From assembly GCA_017640785.1 (NCBI GenBank), contig JAEPPZ010000001.1:577980-641979 (forward strand): a DNA stretch of 64,000 bases. Reading direction: 5' to 3'. Positions 26,181 through 35,957 of the stretch are shown in pieces (positions within the stretch are counted from its first letter, which is position 1; every line of letters begins with the position of its first letter). A program made the translations under genes and the position numbers. Below the pieces are notes generated by a model, which searched no databases, was not told where the DNA came from, and worked only from the letters and a program-made list of their open reading frames with translations. Source of the DNA: Balneola sp. Lineage in GTDB: Bacteria; Bacteroidota; Rhodothermia; Balneolales; Balneolaceae.

Positions 26181-27572
26181 ATGCTCAGAGCTATATTTTG
26201 TGCGTTTCTTCTGATTTCCTGTTCCACTTCATCACAAATTGATCTACTTGAAAAACTAAGAGAGTACGAAGGACTTTATGAGTATCAAGGTGAAACAACC
26301 CTTACTCTTCAGGCTTCCAAAATGGATACTACTTTATATGCAGTGATTGACCATGCAAAGTATCCGCTTTATTACGATTCTGTAGACTCATTTAGAAATA
26401 ATCAGGGAGACGTGGTCATTTTCCAAAGAAATACTCAAAACGAAGTCATTGGCTATTCTGTAAATGGAAACTCGTTTCAATTACTTTCAAGAGATTTCGA
26501 TAGTCTTGATATGGAGCCAAGAGCTGATTTAAATAATGATGCAGAAAGATATGTATATGAAACTCCCAAAGAATTAAATGACGGATTGAAAACAGGAAGT
26601 ATCACCGAACTTGAAAATCCTGATTTGATTCTGGATATGGTTCGAAAAACTATTGAGGGAAAATTCCCTGATGTTCACAGCACTTTGGTATACAAAAAAG
26701 ATAAACTTGTGCTGGAAGAATATTTCTATGGATATGATAGCACTACTCCTCATCAGTTAAGATCTGCTACAAAAGTGTTGTATGGTACATTGCTTGGTAT
26801 AGTAATTGACAAAGGATTTATCAAAAGTGAAAACGAGCTTTTATTACCTTTTTTCGAAGATGAATATGAATCAATAGAAAATGTGGACGATCGGAAAAGA
26901 AAAATAACGATCAAAGATTTTCTAACCTATCAGCATGGAATGGATTGTGAGAATAATAATCCTAACAGCAAGGGTAATGAAATGGCCATGATGCGAAGTA
27001 ATGACTGGGTAAAATATACCCTTGATTTACCGATGGTAGGAGAGCCTGGAAAAACTTCTTCTTACTGCACAGGAACCGCATTAACAATCGGTAAACTCAT
27101 AGAAATCGTTTCAGGTGAAGATTTAGAAACATTTGCGAAAGAAAACCTTTTCGATAAGCTTGGTATTAAGAACTATCAGTGGCGATTTGCACCCGATTAT
27201 TCAAGTCGCACGACATTTAGTCAAAAGTCTCTTACTCCAAGAGAAATGGTAAAGTGGGCGCTTTTATATAAGAATAAAGGCATGTGGAATGGAGAACAAA
27301 TTATTTCATCTGATTGGGTAGACAAATCGTTCTCAACTTATGGAATCGGTGAATTCGGCTATCTATGGGAACACAAATATATAATGGTGGATGGTAAAAG
27401 ATTTGATTCTTATATGGCTTCAGGCAATGGTGGACAGAAGATCAATATTTGGCCTGAGTTGGATATGATCACAGTATTTACCGGTGGAAATTACAACTCC
27501 TATATGTTGTATGGAGTAAGCACGCCCCCAAACAGAATGATTCCTAATTATATTTTAAAGGCTACACTTTAA
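26181..27572 (+). CDS. Beta-lactamase-family serine hydrolase, lipoprotein
   Basis: A lipoprotein signal ends in LISC (Cys14). The C-terminal 330 residues are a penicillin-binding-like hydrolase with nucleophile motif SATK (Ser195, Lys198), a YCTGT segment in place of the usual YxN, and SGNGGQKINIWPE in place of the KTG/HxG strand, as in class C-like esterases and peptidases of Bacteroidota. The N-terminal 130 residues form a separate beta-rich module. The substrate is unknown; antibiotic resistance should not be assumed. Confidence 0.85.
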   Translation: MLRAIFCAFLLISCSTSSQIDLLEKLREYEGLYEYQGETTLTLQASKMDTTLYAVIDHAKYPLYYDSVDSFRNNQGDVVIFQRNTQNEVIGYSVNGNSFQLLSRDFDSLDMEPRADLNNDAERYVYETPKELNDGLKTGSITELENPDLILDMVRKTIEGKFPDVHSTLVYKKDKLVLEEYFYGYDSTTPHQLRSATKVLYGTLLGIVIDKGFIKSENELLLPFFEDEYESIENVDDRKRKITIKDFLTYQHGMDCENNNPNSKGNEMAMMRSNDWVKYTLDLPMVGEPGKTSSYCTGTALTIGKLIEIVSGEDLETFAKENLFDKLGIKNYQWRFAPDYSSRTTFSQKSLTPREMVKWALLYKNKGMWNGEQIISSDWVDKSFSTYGIGEFGYLWEHKYIMVDGKRFDSYMASGNGGQKINIWPELDMITVFTGGNYNSYMLYGVSTPPNRMIPNYILKATL

Positions 27573-27574
27573 CT

Positions 27575-27610
27575 TTCCGTAAGGGCGAATGGCCATTCGC
27601 CCTTACGGAA
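27575..27610. repeat. Perfect 36-bp palindrome
   Basis: Two 18-base halves, starting TTCCGTAAGGGCGAATGG, form a loop-less perfect palindrome three bases after the hydrolase stop. A diverged relative is at 57278-57311. It may act as a transcript 3' end but has no T-run. The remaining bases to 27768 contain a reversed copy of the CACxAAA repeat (about 27674-27704). Confidence 0.75.
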
Positions 27611-27768
27611 CTTTTAGGGTGGTTAAGAAAAATTGGTCAGACCAATGGAAAGGTGCAAAACACTTAGCCTTTTCTTTTTTGTGTCTTTGTGTTTTAGTGG
27701 CTATTACTAAGCGAATCTTTTTTAAATTTACATCGTAGTCTCAAAAAGTTTATAAACAAGGAGACATC

Positions 27769-27972
27769 ATGTTGGCAAGATTAGCACGTGTATTAAAATC
27801 ATTTCTTGGAGCTGCCGGAGTTGCCGCTTCCCCACTTAAAGCCATTACCGGGATTGTAGTAAGTATCATCATTCCCTACCTACTTTACGCTTTCTTAGGC
27901 GGATTTGGAATCGCTTTAGCCATTTTCGGAATATGTTGGGTGATCTGGTATTTTGCTAATAAAAAAGATTAA
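27769..27972 (+). CDS. Small hydrophobic membrane protein
   Basis: A 67-aa protein with a basic amphipathic start (ARLARVLKSFL) and two hydrophobic segments (about 22-42 and 43-62) ending FANKKD. It has a good ribosome site (AAGGAGA, seven bases before the ATG), which is uncommon here and supports real expression. No family was recognised. It converges with trxA across a shared terminator. Confidence 0.65.
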   Translation: MLARLARVLKSFLGAAGVAASPLKAITGIVVSIIIPYLLYAFLGGFGIALAIFGICWVIWYFANKKD

Positions 27973-27979
27973 ACAAAAA

Positions 27980-28016
27980 AAAGCCATCCTGAACTATCAG
28001 AATGGCTTTGAATTTT
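27980..28016. terminator. Bidirectional terminator between the small membrane gene and trxA
   Basis: AAAGCCATCCTGA, a 4-base loop, TCAGAATGGCTTT, with A-runs on the left and T-runs on the right, so it can serve both converging genes. Confidence 0.8.
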
Positions 28017-28031
28017 TTAAATCACTTAATC

Positions 28032-28358
28032 TTAACCAAGTTGAGCATCCAATTGCTTAGTTAGATGTGGTTTTGGAACCGCACCAACAATCTGATCCAC
28101 TACTTCACCATTTTTAAAGATCAATAATGCAGGAATACTTCTGATTCCGTATTTCACAGATATATCAGGATTATTATCCACATTTACTTTTCCGATCTTT
28201 GCTTTACCTTCGTATTCACCAGCCATCTCTTCTACAACCGGACCAATCATGCGGCAAGGACCACACCACTCAGCCCAAAAGTCTACAAGTACCGGTTTAT
28301 CTGAGTTAAGTACCTCAGCTTCAAAGTTGCCGTCTGTAAATTCTAATGCTTTTGCCAT
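28032..28358 (-). CDS. trxA: Thioredoxin
   Basis: Cytoplasmic dithiol reductant. The 108-aa protein has the WCGPC active site (Cys32 and Cys35), the preceding VDFWAEW strand and the cis-proline loop IRSIPALL. It is a standard single-domain thioredoxin, expressed on its own. Confidence 0.97.
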   Translation of the reverse strand: MAKALEFTDGNFEAEVLNSDKPVLVDFWAEWCGPCRMIGPVVEEMAGEYEGKAKIGKVNVDNNPDISVKYGIRSIPALLIFKNGEVVDQIVGAVPKPHLTKQLDAQLG

Positions 28359-28463
28359 TGTTCAAAAATTAAATTAAATGTCTTTTTTGTTACTGCGCTA
28401 AATATGCGAATAAATCTGCTAACTAGTCACATTGTTTGTAATTATCATCTTGATTGCACCCCT

Positions 28464-31400
28464 TTATGAAGCGCCCATCACCAATTCTACACTTTCTTCT
28501 CCGAGTACATCCCGCAAACCCTTCATTAATTCCGGATTAGGATCCACTACAAAGTTTCTCATATTCATTCTGATCGGTCCATTTGCTTCAGGGCTGTGTA
28601 CCATCATCTTTACCATAGTGCTACCTCGGTTCGTTGTGAACAAGGTTTCCATCTTGTTCAAAATCTCTTCATCTAATAATGCTGTATCAAGCTTTAATCT
28701 AAGATTCAGATTATCCTGATTTTTTTCACGGAGATTCTCTACACGCTCGATATTATTTACAATAACGCTGTCGCCCCGTTCACGCTTCACAAACTTTCCG
28801 GAGATAAAAACTACATTATCAACTTCCAGAAGTGCTGAGAACTGATCGAATTGTTTACTGAACACCGCCAATTCCATTGAAGAGTGCAGATCTTCTACCT
28901 GAAGAAATGCGATCGGTCTGCCCTTCTTATCAGTTGCCTGACGTTTGCTTGTTATTATAGCAATAAACCTTATCGTCGATTCGTGCTGAAGTCTGTTCAT
29001 ACACTCATCACTCAGATTCTGACTTCCAAATAGCTTTATATCTTCTTCATACTTTGTTAACGGATGTCCACTCAGATAGAATCCAATTAATTCACGCTCA
29101 TTATTAAGCCGTTCAATACTACTCCATTTGGGAACGGGTTTCAGTTTTGGTTCCTGAGACATTGCTCCACCGGCATCTCCCCCAAACATATTAACCTGAC
29201 TTAATCGCTCTTCTTCCTGTTTACGGGCACCGTACTGGAGAATATCCTCCACTCCCATCATTAACTCGGCACGATTGTCATTTAACTCATCGAAAGCTCC
29301 TGCAGCGATCAAACTTTCAAGAGTTCTTCTGTTGCAAACTCTGGAATCTATTCGTGCTGCAAAATCAAAAATGCTTTTAAACAGTCCTTTTGATTCCCGC
29401 TCTTCAACGATCTGTTTAATGGCTGATGAACCCACTCCTTTTATTGCCGACATTCCATATTGAACGCGTCCGTCTTTGGCTACGAATTTTCCACGCGCCG
29501 TATTGATATTTGGCGGATCAACCTCAATTCCCAAGCGGTGACATTCTTCAATAAATGATGCTACTTTTTTGATATCACTCATGTTGTGACTCATTACCGC
29601 AGCCATATATTCAGCCGGATAATTCGCCTTAAAATACATGGTGTGATAAGCTACTACCGAATAAGCCGCCGAGTGAGATTTATTGAAACCATAGCTGGCA
29701 AACATCTGCATTTTCTCAAAAACAGAAATCGCCGTTTTCTCATCAACGCCCTGAGCCTGAGCACCTTCAATGAATTTCGGCTTCTCTGCCTCCATCACTT
29801 CATGCTTTTTCTTACCCATCGCTCTTCGGAGCAGATCCGCACCGCCAAGTGTATAACCACCCATTTTTTGAGCTACATTCATGATCTGCTCCTGATAGAT
29901 CATAATCCCAAACGTTGGTTCCAAAATATCTTTGATCAATTCGTGATCATACTCCGCTTTTTCAACTCCGTGTTTACGCTTGATGTAATCCGGAATAAAC
30001 TGCATCGGTCCCGGTCGGTACAATGCGTTCATTGCAATCAAATCATTAATGGTAGTCGGTTTCAAGTCTTTGAGATACTTTCGCATCCCCTCACTCTCAA
30101 ACTGAAAAGTTCCTAAGGTTCCACCCTTTTGGTAAAGCTTATAAGTCTTTTCATCATCAAGAGGAATTTCATCCAGATCATATTCCTTTCCATGATTTTC
30201 CTTCACATATGCAATAGCCGTTTTCAGGATCGACAGAGTTTTCAATCCCAAAAAATCCATTTTCAGCATTCCTGCGTTTTCAATTACGCTACCATCAAAC
30301 TGGGTTACGTACAGATCAGCGTCTTTTGCAGTACTAACCGGAATATATTCTGTGAGTTTATCCGGTGCGATGATCACTCCCGCCGCGTGAATTCCTGTAT
30401 TCCGAACAGAGCCTTCCAGTACATGAGCCATTTTTAAAGTCTCCGCTTCCAGACCTTCTCCGGCTTTCATATCACGAAGTTCTTTCACTTCTCCAAAAGC
30501 GTCGTCCAGCGAAGTGCCCGGACGTTCAGGAACCAGTTTTGCCAAACGATCGGCATCAGATAAAGGCAGATCCAGCACTCTGGCTACATCACGAACAGAA
30601 GACCGCGCTGCCATAGATCCGAATGTGATAATATGAGCAACCTGATCTTTTCCATATTTATTGACTACATATTCGATCACTTTTTGGCGACCATCATCAT
30701 CGAAGTCAATATCGATATCCGGCATGGAAATACGTTCCGGATTCAGGAACCGCTCAAAAAGCAGATCGTACTTTAGAGGATCGATATTTGTAATTCCTGT
30801 ACAATAGGCGACTACTGAGCCGGCAGCTGAACCACGTCCAGGCCCTACATAAACGCCCATATCACGAGCGGCAGCAATAAAATCCTGAACAATAAGGAAA
30901 TATCCTGCAAAACCCATATCCGAAATGATACCTAATTCCAGATCAATTCTGTCTTTTACCTCATCAGTAAATTCAGGGTATCTGGGTTTAGCTCCTTCTA
31001 ATGTCAGGTGTCGGAGATAATCGTTCTCAGTTTCAAATCCTTCCGGAAGTTCAAAATTAGGAAGGATCACATCTCTTGAAAGCTTGATCGGCTCAACTTT
31101 GTCTACAATTTCTTTGGTAGACAATATCGCTTCCGGCATATCCGGAAACAGCGCTTTCATCTCTTCCGTAGTCTTGAAATAGAATTCGTTATTCGGGAAA
31201 CCCCAGCGAAAATCCTTACCTCTTCCTATCGGAGTACTTTTCAGCTTTCCGTCGTCAATACATATCAAGGCATCATGAGCTTCTGAATCTTCTTGTTCCA
31301 AGTAGAACACGTTATTGGAAGCAACCAGTTTTACATCGTATTTCTGAGAAAATTCCTTAAATACTTCGTTTACTTTATGTTCTTCATCCAGTCCATGATT

Positions 31401-32669
31401 GATAACCTCCAAATAAAAATCATCCCCGAAAACTTCTTTCCACCACTGTAATGCTTCCTCTGCATACTCTTCACCTTTGTTCAGGATAAGATCGGCAAGT
31501 TCTCCGCGAACACCACCACTCAAACAGATAAGATCTTTGGAATATTCTTTGATCACTTCTTTATCTACACGGGCAAATTTGTAGTAATACCCTTCAGTAA
31601 AACCGATAGAACTTAGTTTTGCGAGATTTTTATACCCATTCTGGTTCTTAGCTAAAAGTGGGATCTGATATCTTTTATCCCTGTTATCTCTTGTAAATTT
31701 CTTTTGGTGACGATCTTCTACTACATAGAATTCACAACCAATAATTGGTTTTATACCTGCATCATTTGCTGCTGAAACAAAAGAAAATGCTCCGTACATA
31801 TTACCAAGATCAGTAAGCCCAACGGCCGGCATTCCCTCTTTTTTGGCTTTTGCTACCAGTTCTTTTATTCCTGCGGTAGCCTGAAGTACCGAAAACTTAG
31901 AGTGGCAATGTAAATGTGTGAATGCAATATCTTCGTCGATCTCAACTTTAAGATCGATCTCATTACCATCGTCGGCGGAGGTTTCTGCTACCTCATCTTT
32001 TTTTTTAATGCGTGACGGAGATCTCAGATCAATGTAATGCTCCCGCTTCATGTAGCTTGCGGAAGGCTCATATAATTTCGCATCGATCGGAAAATTGACT
32101 TTGGTTACGCCTAAGCGAACCATTTCCAGAAAGATTCTGGCGGTAGCCTCTACATCAGCTGCTGCATCGTGAGCATCTTCAAAACCTTTATCAAACAGTT
32201 TCCAATGTAATTCGGTAAGCGTTGGCCATTTGTAACCACGAGCTCCTTCGATCTTACAAAAGTCAGTTCCATCATCTTTAGTATCGATCTTTGCTTTATC
32301 CATGATAGCGGACGGGATCTTCTTACGGATATACTCCGCTCCCATGATCTTCTCGTCAAAACTTACATTATGTCCTATCAGGAAATGAGCTTTATCAATA
32401 GCTTTACGAAATTCGTGAAGAACAAATTCGAGATCTTCCCCTTCTTCTTGTGCACGCTTAGTAGAGATTCCGTGTATCTTTTCAGAATTAAACGGAATCG
32501 TAAACCCTTCCGGTTTTACAATATAGTTCCCACTCGATAGCAACTTACCTGTATGATCGTGATGTTGCCAGGCTAACTGAACCAGTCTTGGCCAGTTTTC
32601 TAAATCGGTTATTGGGGCTGAAAAATTTTGGGGTAGTCCGGTGGTCTCGGTATCGAAAATTAAATACAT
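28464..32669 (-). CDS. dnaE: DNA polymerase III alpha subunit with N-terminal DnaQ-type exonuclease
   Basis: The 1401-aa replicative polymerase has four parts. Residues 1-190 are a DEDDh 3'-5' exonuclease (DTETTG with Asp6 and Glu8; IGHNVSFD; final HDAAAD). About 250-500 is the PHP domain (HLHCHSKFSVLQA). The C-family polymerase core has GRGSAAGSVVAYC and the catalytic aspartates in MPDIDIDFDDDGR. The C-terminal part holds HhH and OB modules ending with the tau-binding region. The fused proofreading domain replaces or adds to a separate epsilon subunit. Separate exonuclease and polymerase genes are usual in Proteobacteria; fusion is known in Bacteroidota relatives. Confidence 0.95.
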   Translation of the reverse strand: MYLIFDTETTGLPQNFSAPITDLENWPRLVQLAWQHHDHTGKLLSSGNYIVKPEGFTIPFNSEKIHGISTKRAQEEGEDLEFVLHEFRKAIDKAHFLIGHNVSFDEKIMGAEYIRKKIPSAIMDKAKIDTKDDGTDFCKIEGARGYKWPTLTELHWKLFDKGFEDAHDAAADVEATARIFLEMVRLGVTKVNFPIDAKLYEPSASYMKREHYIDLRSPSRIKKKDEVAETSADDGNEIDLKVEIDEDIAFTHLHCHSKFSVLQATAGIKELVAKAKKEGMPAVGLTDLGNMYGAFSFVSAANDAGIKPIIGCEFYVVEDRHQKKFTRDNRDKRYQIPLLAKNQNGYKNLAKLSSIGFTEGYYYKFARVDKEVIKEYSKDLICLSGGVRGELADLILNKGEEYAEEALQWWKEVFGDDFYLEVINHGLDEEHKVNEVFKEFSQKYDVKLVASNNVFYLEQEDSEAHDALICIDDGKLKSTPIGRGKDFRWGFPNNEFYFKTTEEMKALFPDMPEAILSTKEIVDKVEPIKLSRDVILPNFELPEGFETENDYLRHLTLEGAKPRYPEFTDEVKDRIDLELGIISDMGFAGYFLIVQDFIAAARDMGVYVGPGRGSAAGSVVAYCTGITNIDPLKYDLLFERFLNPERISMPDIDIDFDDDGRQKVIEYVVNKYGKDQVAHIITFGSMAARSSVRDVARVLDLPLSDADRLAKLVPERPGTSLDDAFGEVKELRDMKAGEGLEAETLKMAHVLEGSVRNTGIHAAGVIIAPDKLTEYIPVSTAKDADLYVTQFDGSVIENAGMLKMDFLGLKTLSILKTAIAYVKENHGKEYDLDEIPLDDEKTYKLYQKGGTLGTFQFESEGMRKYLKDLKPTTINDLIAMNALYRPGPMQFIPDYIKRKHGVEKAEYDHELIKDILEPTFGIMIYQEQIMNVAQKMGGYTLGGADLLRRAMGKKKHEVMEAEKPKFIEGAQAQGVDEKTAISVFEKMQMFASYGFNKSHSAAYSVVAYHTMYFKANYPAEYMAAVMSHNMSDIKKVASFIEECHRLGIEVDPPNINTARGKFVAKDGRVQYGMSAIKGVGSSAIKQIVEERESKGLFKSIFDFAARIDSRVCNRRTLESLIAAGAFDELNDNRAELMMGVEDILQYGARKQEEERLSQVNMFGGDAGGAMSQEPKLKPVPKWSSIERLNNERELIGFYLSGHPLTKYEEDIKLFGSQNLSDECMNRLQHESTIRFIAIITSKRQATDKKGRPIAFLQVEDLHSSMELAVFSKQFDQFSALLEVDNVVFISGKFVKRERGDSVIVNNIERVENLREKNQDNLNLRLKLDTALLDEEILNKMETLFTTNRGSTMVKMMVHSPEANGPIRMNMRNFVVDPNPELMKGLRDVLGEESVELVMGAS

Positions 32670-32788
32670 ACCCGAGTATAAACATTAACCTAAAAAATTG
32701 ATAGCAAAGGTTCTTTAAGTTGCTTACTTATTTTTAAAAAACTAAGTTACTAATCAATAAGAACCTCTTCAATTAGTTGATTAAACCC

Positions 32789-33472
32789 ATGAAAAACGTA
32801 CTTACAACCATATTTTTATTCTTAACGGTCGCATCAATAAATATAAATGCACAGTATTATATTGAGATGAGAAATATTTCTTCTGAGTATGATGCGAATA
32901 CAGACACTTACAGGCTGGATTACGGGAACATAAAAGGAGATCCTTTTCTGAATGAAAATTGGGAAATCGGAAAAGTTATTTTTAATGACAAAAGCCAGAG
33001 CCAAAATATAAACCTGCGTTTTAACTCATATTCTAATCAATTGTTCTTTAAGGAAGGAGAAAAAGTTTTATTGATCAACCTTAATGAAATAGAAGGTTTT
33101 GTATTTAATAAAAAGGAAGAGATTTATAAGGTTGGCATAACATCTTCCAAATATAGATTTGATGGTAAACAAGCTTTCAGACTCATATATGATGGTGATG
33201 TAAAATTGTACGAACATCTTGCTGTAGAACATAAATCCTCTAAACACCCTATGACCGGTCAACTGGATGAAAAATTTAATAGAGATGAAACCTACTATAT
33301 TCAGACTGAAGATGGCGAGCTTATAAAAACAAGATTAAGGAAGAAAAACCTAATCAATGATCTTGGAATTCATAAAAAAGAACTGGAAAAATTTACTAAG
33401 GAAACTAAAAATAAAGTAAAATCTGAAGAGGATGCAGTTAAGCTTTTGGAATTTTATGATAGTTTAAAGTAA
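32789..33472 (+). CDS. Secreted protein of unknown function, paralog of the next gene
   Basis: It has a signal peptide ending ININAQ, then about 200 residues without known motif. The ATG at 32789 is preferred over an in-frame TTG four codons earlier because the signal peptide begins MKNVLTTIF. It shares with the next gene the order of segments: PFxxExWxxGKVIFN, LFFK, an FVF(N/T)K strand, RLIYDG or RVIYDG, and a near-identical ending with RKKN, INDLG, HKK, LEKFTK and LLEFYDSL. The two arose by tandem duplication. Confidence 0.72.
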   Translation: MKNVLTTIFLFLTVASININAQYYIEMRNISSEYDANTDTYRLDYGNIKGDPFLNENWEIGKVIFNDKSQSQNINLRFNSYSNQLFFKEGEKVLLINLNEIEGFVFNKKEEIYKVGITSSKYRFDGKQAFRLIYDGDVKLYEHLAVEHKSSKHPMTGQLDEKFNRDETYYIQTEDGELIKTRLRKKNLINDLGIHKKELEKFTKETKNKVKSEEDAVKLLEFYDSLK

Positions 33473-33525
33473 TACTTCAACTTTAATTCAGTTTGTATTC
33501 TATTAACAAACTCTTTAATACCACC

Positions 33526-34227
33526 ATGAATAACTTAAAAACAATTTCTCTATCCATTGCGATTGCAATGTTCCTGATAACTGCAACCGATGCCCAGCAA
33601 ATCACTTTGGATCAGGTTCAGGTTACAAACTCCACCGGAACACAAATTTATACAACGAACAACGATAAAGACGTTCAAGGAACTCCTTTTTACAGTGAAG
33701 ACTGGCAAATGGGAAAGGTGATCTTTAACAATTCAAAATTCAGTAAAGAAGTACCTCTGAGCTATAACAGCTATACTCAGGAGTTGTTTTTTAAACAAAA
33801 AGAAATCATTAAAGTATTGGACCCTAAGCAGATCAAAGGGTTTGTTTTCACAAAAACAGGTGAAACTTTTAAATACGGAAATACTTCAGAAGAATTTGAA
33901 ATAACTCCTGCTACACCATTAAGAGTTATTTATGATGGAAAAGTGGAACTACTTGTTTTACATCAAACTGTTAGGACCAGAGGAAACACTAAAGACCCAC
34001 TAACCGGAAAAGTAACTGATCGTTATTCTAAAAGTGAGACTTATCTCATTAAAAAAACTGATGGTTCATTCAAGAAAACGAGAATCAGAAAAAAGAATAT
34101 GATCAACGATCTTGGAACTCATAAAAAACAACTGGAAAAATTTACTAAGGATAACAAGAATAAGGTGAAGTCCGAGAAAGATGCGGTTGAACTTCTCGAA
34201 TTCTATGATTCTCTATTAGATAAATAA
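33526..34227 (+). CDS. Secreted protein of unknown function, second tandem paralog
   Basis: The signal peptide ends ATDAQQ. The ATG at 33526 is chosen; an earlier in-frame TTG adds 11 non-hydrophobic residues. The C-terminal 60 residues are far more conserved with the neighbour than the middle, and the basic tail (KKTRIRKKNMINDLG) may be a binding surface. Its stop lies 18 bases before oxyR. Confidence 0.72.
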   Translation: MNNLKTISLSIAIAMFLITATDAQQITLDQVQVTNSTGTQIYTTNNDKDVQGTPFYSEDWQMGKVIFNNSKFSKEVPLSYNSYTQELFFKQKEIIKVLDPKQIKGFVFTKTGETFKYGNTSEEFEITPATPLRVIYDGKVELLVLHQTVRTRGNTKDPLTGKVTDRYSKSETYLIKKTDGSFKKTRIRKKNMINDLGTHKKQLEKFTKDNKNKVKSEKDAVELLEFYDSLLDK

Positions 34228-34245
34228 TATTTTAAAAACGGACCA

Positions 34246-35178
34246 TTGACCCTTACTCAGCTTTCATACATCGTAGCAGTTGATAAGTACAGGCATTTTG
34301 CTACTGCTGCTCAGAAGATCTATATCACCCAGCCAACTTTAAGTATGCAGATACAAAAGCTTGAAGATGAATTGGGTGTTTTAATTTTTGACCGGTCTAA
34401 ATCTCCGGTAGTGCCAACTGCAATTGGCGAACAAATTATCGATCAGGCCAAAGTAATACTAAGCGGTTCCAAACATATAGAAGATATGGTTTCCGTGAAA
34501 GATGGTGAACTGAAAGGGTCTTTCCGAATCGGTATCATACCTACTATCGCACCTTACCTGGTTCCTCTTTTCCTGAAACCATTTTCTGAGCGACATCCAA
34601 ATGTGAAGCTGGTTTTTGAAGAAGCATTAACAAGTGAAGTTCTGGAAGGTTTGCATGAAGATCATTTTGATGTTGGCATCATCGCTACTTCCACAAATCA
34701 GCATATATACGAGCATGAACTGTTTTCGGAACCATTTCTGGGTTATTTATCGCCGGGACACGATTTTGCTTCCAAAGACAAACTCTGTATAGATGATCTT
34801 TATTCTCAGGATTTATGGTTACTGAATGAAGGACATTGCTTCCGTGATCAAACTATAAAATTGTGTAAGAAGAACAACGACAAACTAAAGCATTCCAATA
34901 TCTCTTTCGAAAGCGGAAATCTGGAAACCCTGAAGCGCTTGGTTGAACAGGATTATGGAATTACGCTGATGCCTTACCTGGCTATGCAAGATCATGATAC
35001 TCGCTGTGCCAATGGTGTTATCAAAGAGTTTATGGATCCAGTACCTACAAGAAAGATCAGGTTGGTATATAGTCGCGAGTTCCTGAAACAAAACATTGTT
35101 AACGCTTTTGTTGAGACCATTAAAGACAGCATCCCTGATGAGTTGAAAAATGTTAAGGATGAGATGATAGTGGATTAA
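34246..35178 (+). CDS. oxyR: Hydrogen-peroxide sensing LysR regulator OxyR
   Basis: LysR-type activator. The N-terminal helix-turn-helix includes FATAAQKIYITQPTLSMQIQKL; the sensor domain has the redox pair Cys198 and Cys207 in GHCFRDQTIKLC, with the same nine-residue spacing as Cys199/Cys208 of E. coli OxyR. Oxidation to a disulfide would switch it on. The start is TTG; the reading from there matches the family start. No catalase or peroxidase gene is adjacent. Confidence 0.9.
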   Translation: MTLTQLSYIVAVDKYRHFATAAQKIYITQPTLSMQIQKLEDELGVLIFDRSKSPVVPTAIGEQIIDQAKVILSGSKHIEDMVSVKDGELKGSFRIGIIPTIAPYLVPLFLKPFSERHPNVKLVFEEALTSEVLEGLHEDHFDVGIIATSTNQHIYEHELFSEPFLGYLSPGHDFASKDKLCIDDLYSQDLWLLNEGHCFRDQTIKLCKKNNDKLKHSNISFESGNLETLKRLVEQDYGITLMPYLAMQDHDTRCANGVIKEFMDPVPTRKIRLVYSREFLKQNIVNAFVETIKDSIPDELKNVKDEMIVD

Positions 35179-35181
35179 GCT

Positions 35182-35952
35182 ATGAGCAGACTGGAGAAAT
35201 CATTCAGAATATTCTCAAAGCAAGGTGTAAAATTCCTAATGCTTGAATTTTTGATTGTTTTTCTGGGTGTTTATTTGGCATTTCTTTTTCAAAGTTATAG
35301 CGAACAAAAAAGAATTGACGCAGAAAAACAGAAGATAATGATCGGTCTAAAGGAAGATCTTGAATATTTCAGAATCTATTTTCCTGATTTTGCCGGTACT
35401 TCCCAAGTAGAGGAATGGAGAGAGTCGATCAAGAATGAACGATATACAAACTTTTCAACATGGAGGTTTATACAACCTCAATACGACTACATCGCAATAG
35501 AATATGCATTAGCCTCCGACGCTGAGGTAATTAATTTTGAACTTAATTCTGCAATTGCTGAGATCTATCAGGAGCTAAAAAAACTTGAACATGCTGAATT
35601 ACTGCTTACCGAGATAGCTATGCAGTATCAAGCAGTGCCTACTGATTTAAATAATAATGATATGGCTGTATTAGCCAGTCAAAATAATTTTCTGAATTTC
35701 AAGAGATTTACTGATAGATATTCAGACAGAGCAAGTATAATGCAACGCGTCGCCGAAATGAGCGCTAAACATTTACCAATGATCAACGATCAATTCAGTG
35801 AAAAGAAGCTTGCCGAAATTGAGTTATCACTTATCAAGAAAAACATTACCGTTGATAGTGATCAAGAAATAGAATTCTATTTGAATGTTCTTAAGCAATT
35901 CTTTCCGAATCTTAGTGAAGAAGAAATCAAAAAGGCTTTGGACAGTAATTAA
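35182..35952 (+). CDS. Single-pass membrane protein of unknown function
   Basis: A 256-aa protein starting three bases after oxyR. Residues 1-17 are basic, 18-38 form one hydrophobic helix (FLMLEFLIVFLGVYLAFLFQ), and the rest is a long, mostly helical, charged domain. The Lys/Arg-rich start implies the C-terminal domain faces the periplasm. Similar uncharacterised proteins are frequent in Bacteroidota. No catalytic motif was seen. Confidence 0.7.
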   Translation: MSRLEKSFRIFSKQGVKFLMLEFLIVFLGVYLAFLFQSYSEQKRIDAEKQKIMIGLKEDLEYFRIYFPDFAGTSQVEEWRESIKNERYTNFSTWRFIQPQYDYIAIEYALASDAEVINFELNSAIAEIYQELKKLEHAELLLTEIAMQYQAVPTDLNNNDMAVLASQNNFLNFKRFTDRYSDRASIMQRVAEMSAKHLPMINDQFSEKKLAEIELSLIKKNITVDSDQEIEFYLNVLKQFFPNLSEEEIKKALDSN

Positions 35953-35957
35953 AGAAC

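Noticed and set aside
26181..27572. Beta-lactamase (antibiotic resistance) call for the serine hydrolase
   Set aside because: The YxN and KTG motifs are not those of true class C beta-lactamases, so only the superfamily is claimed.
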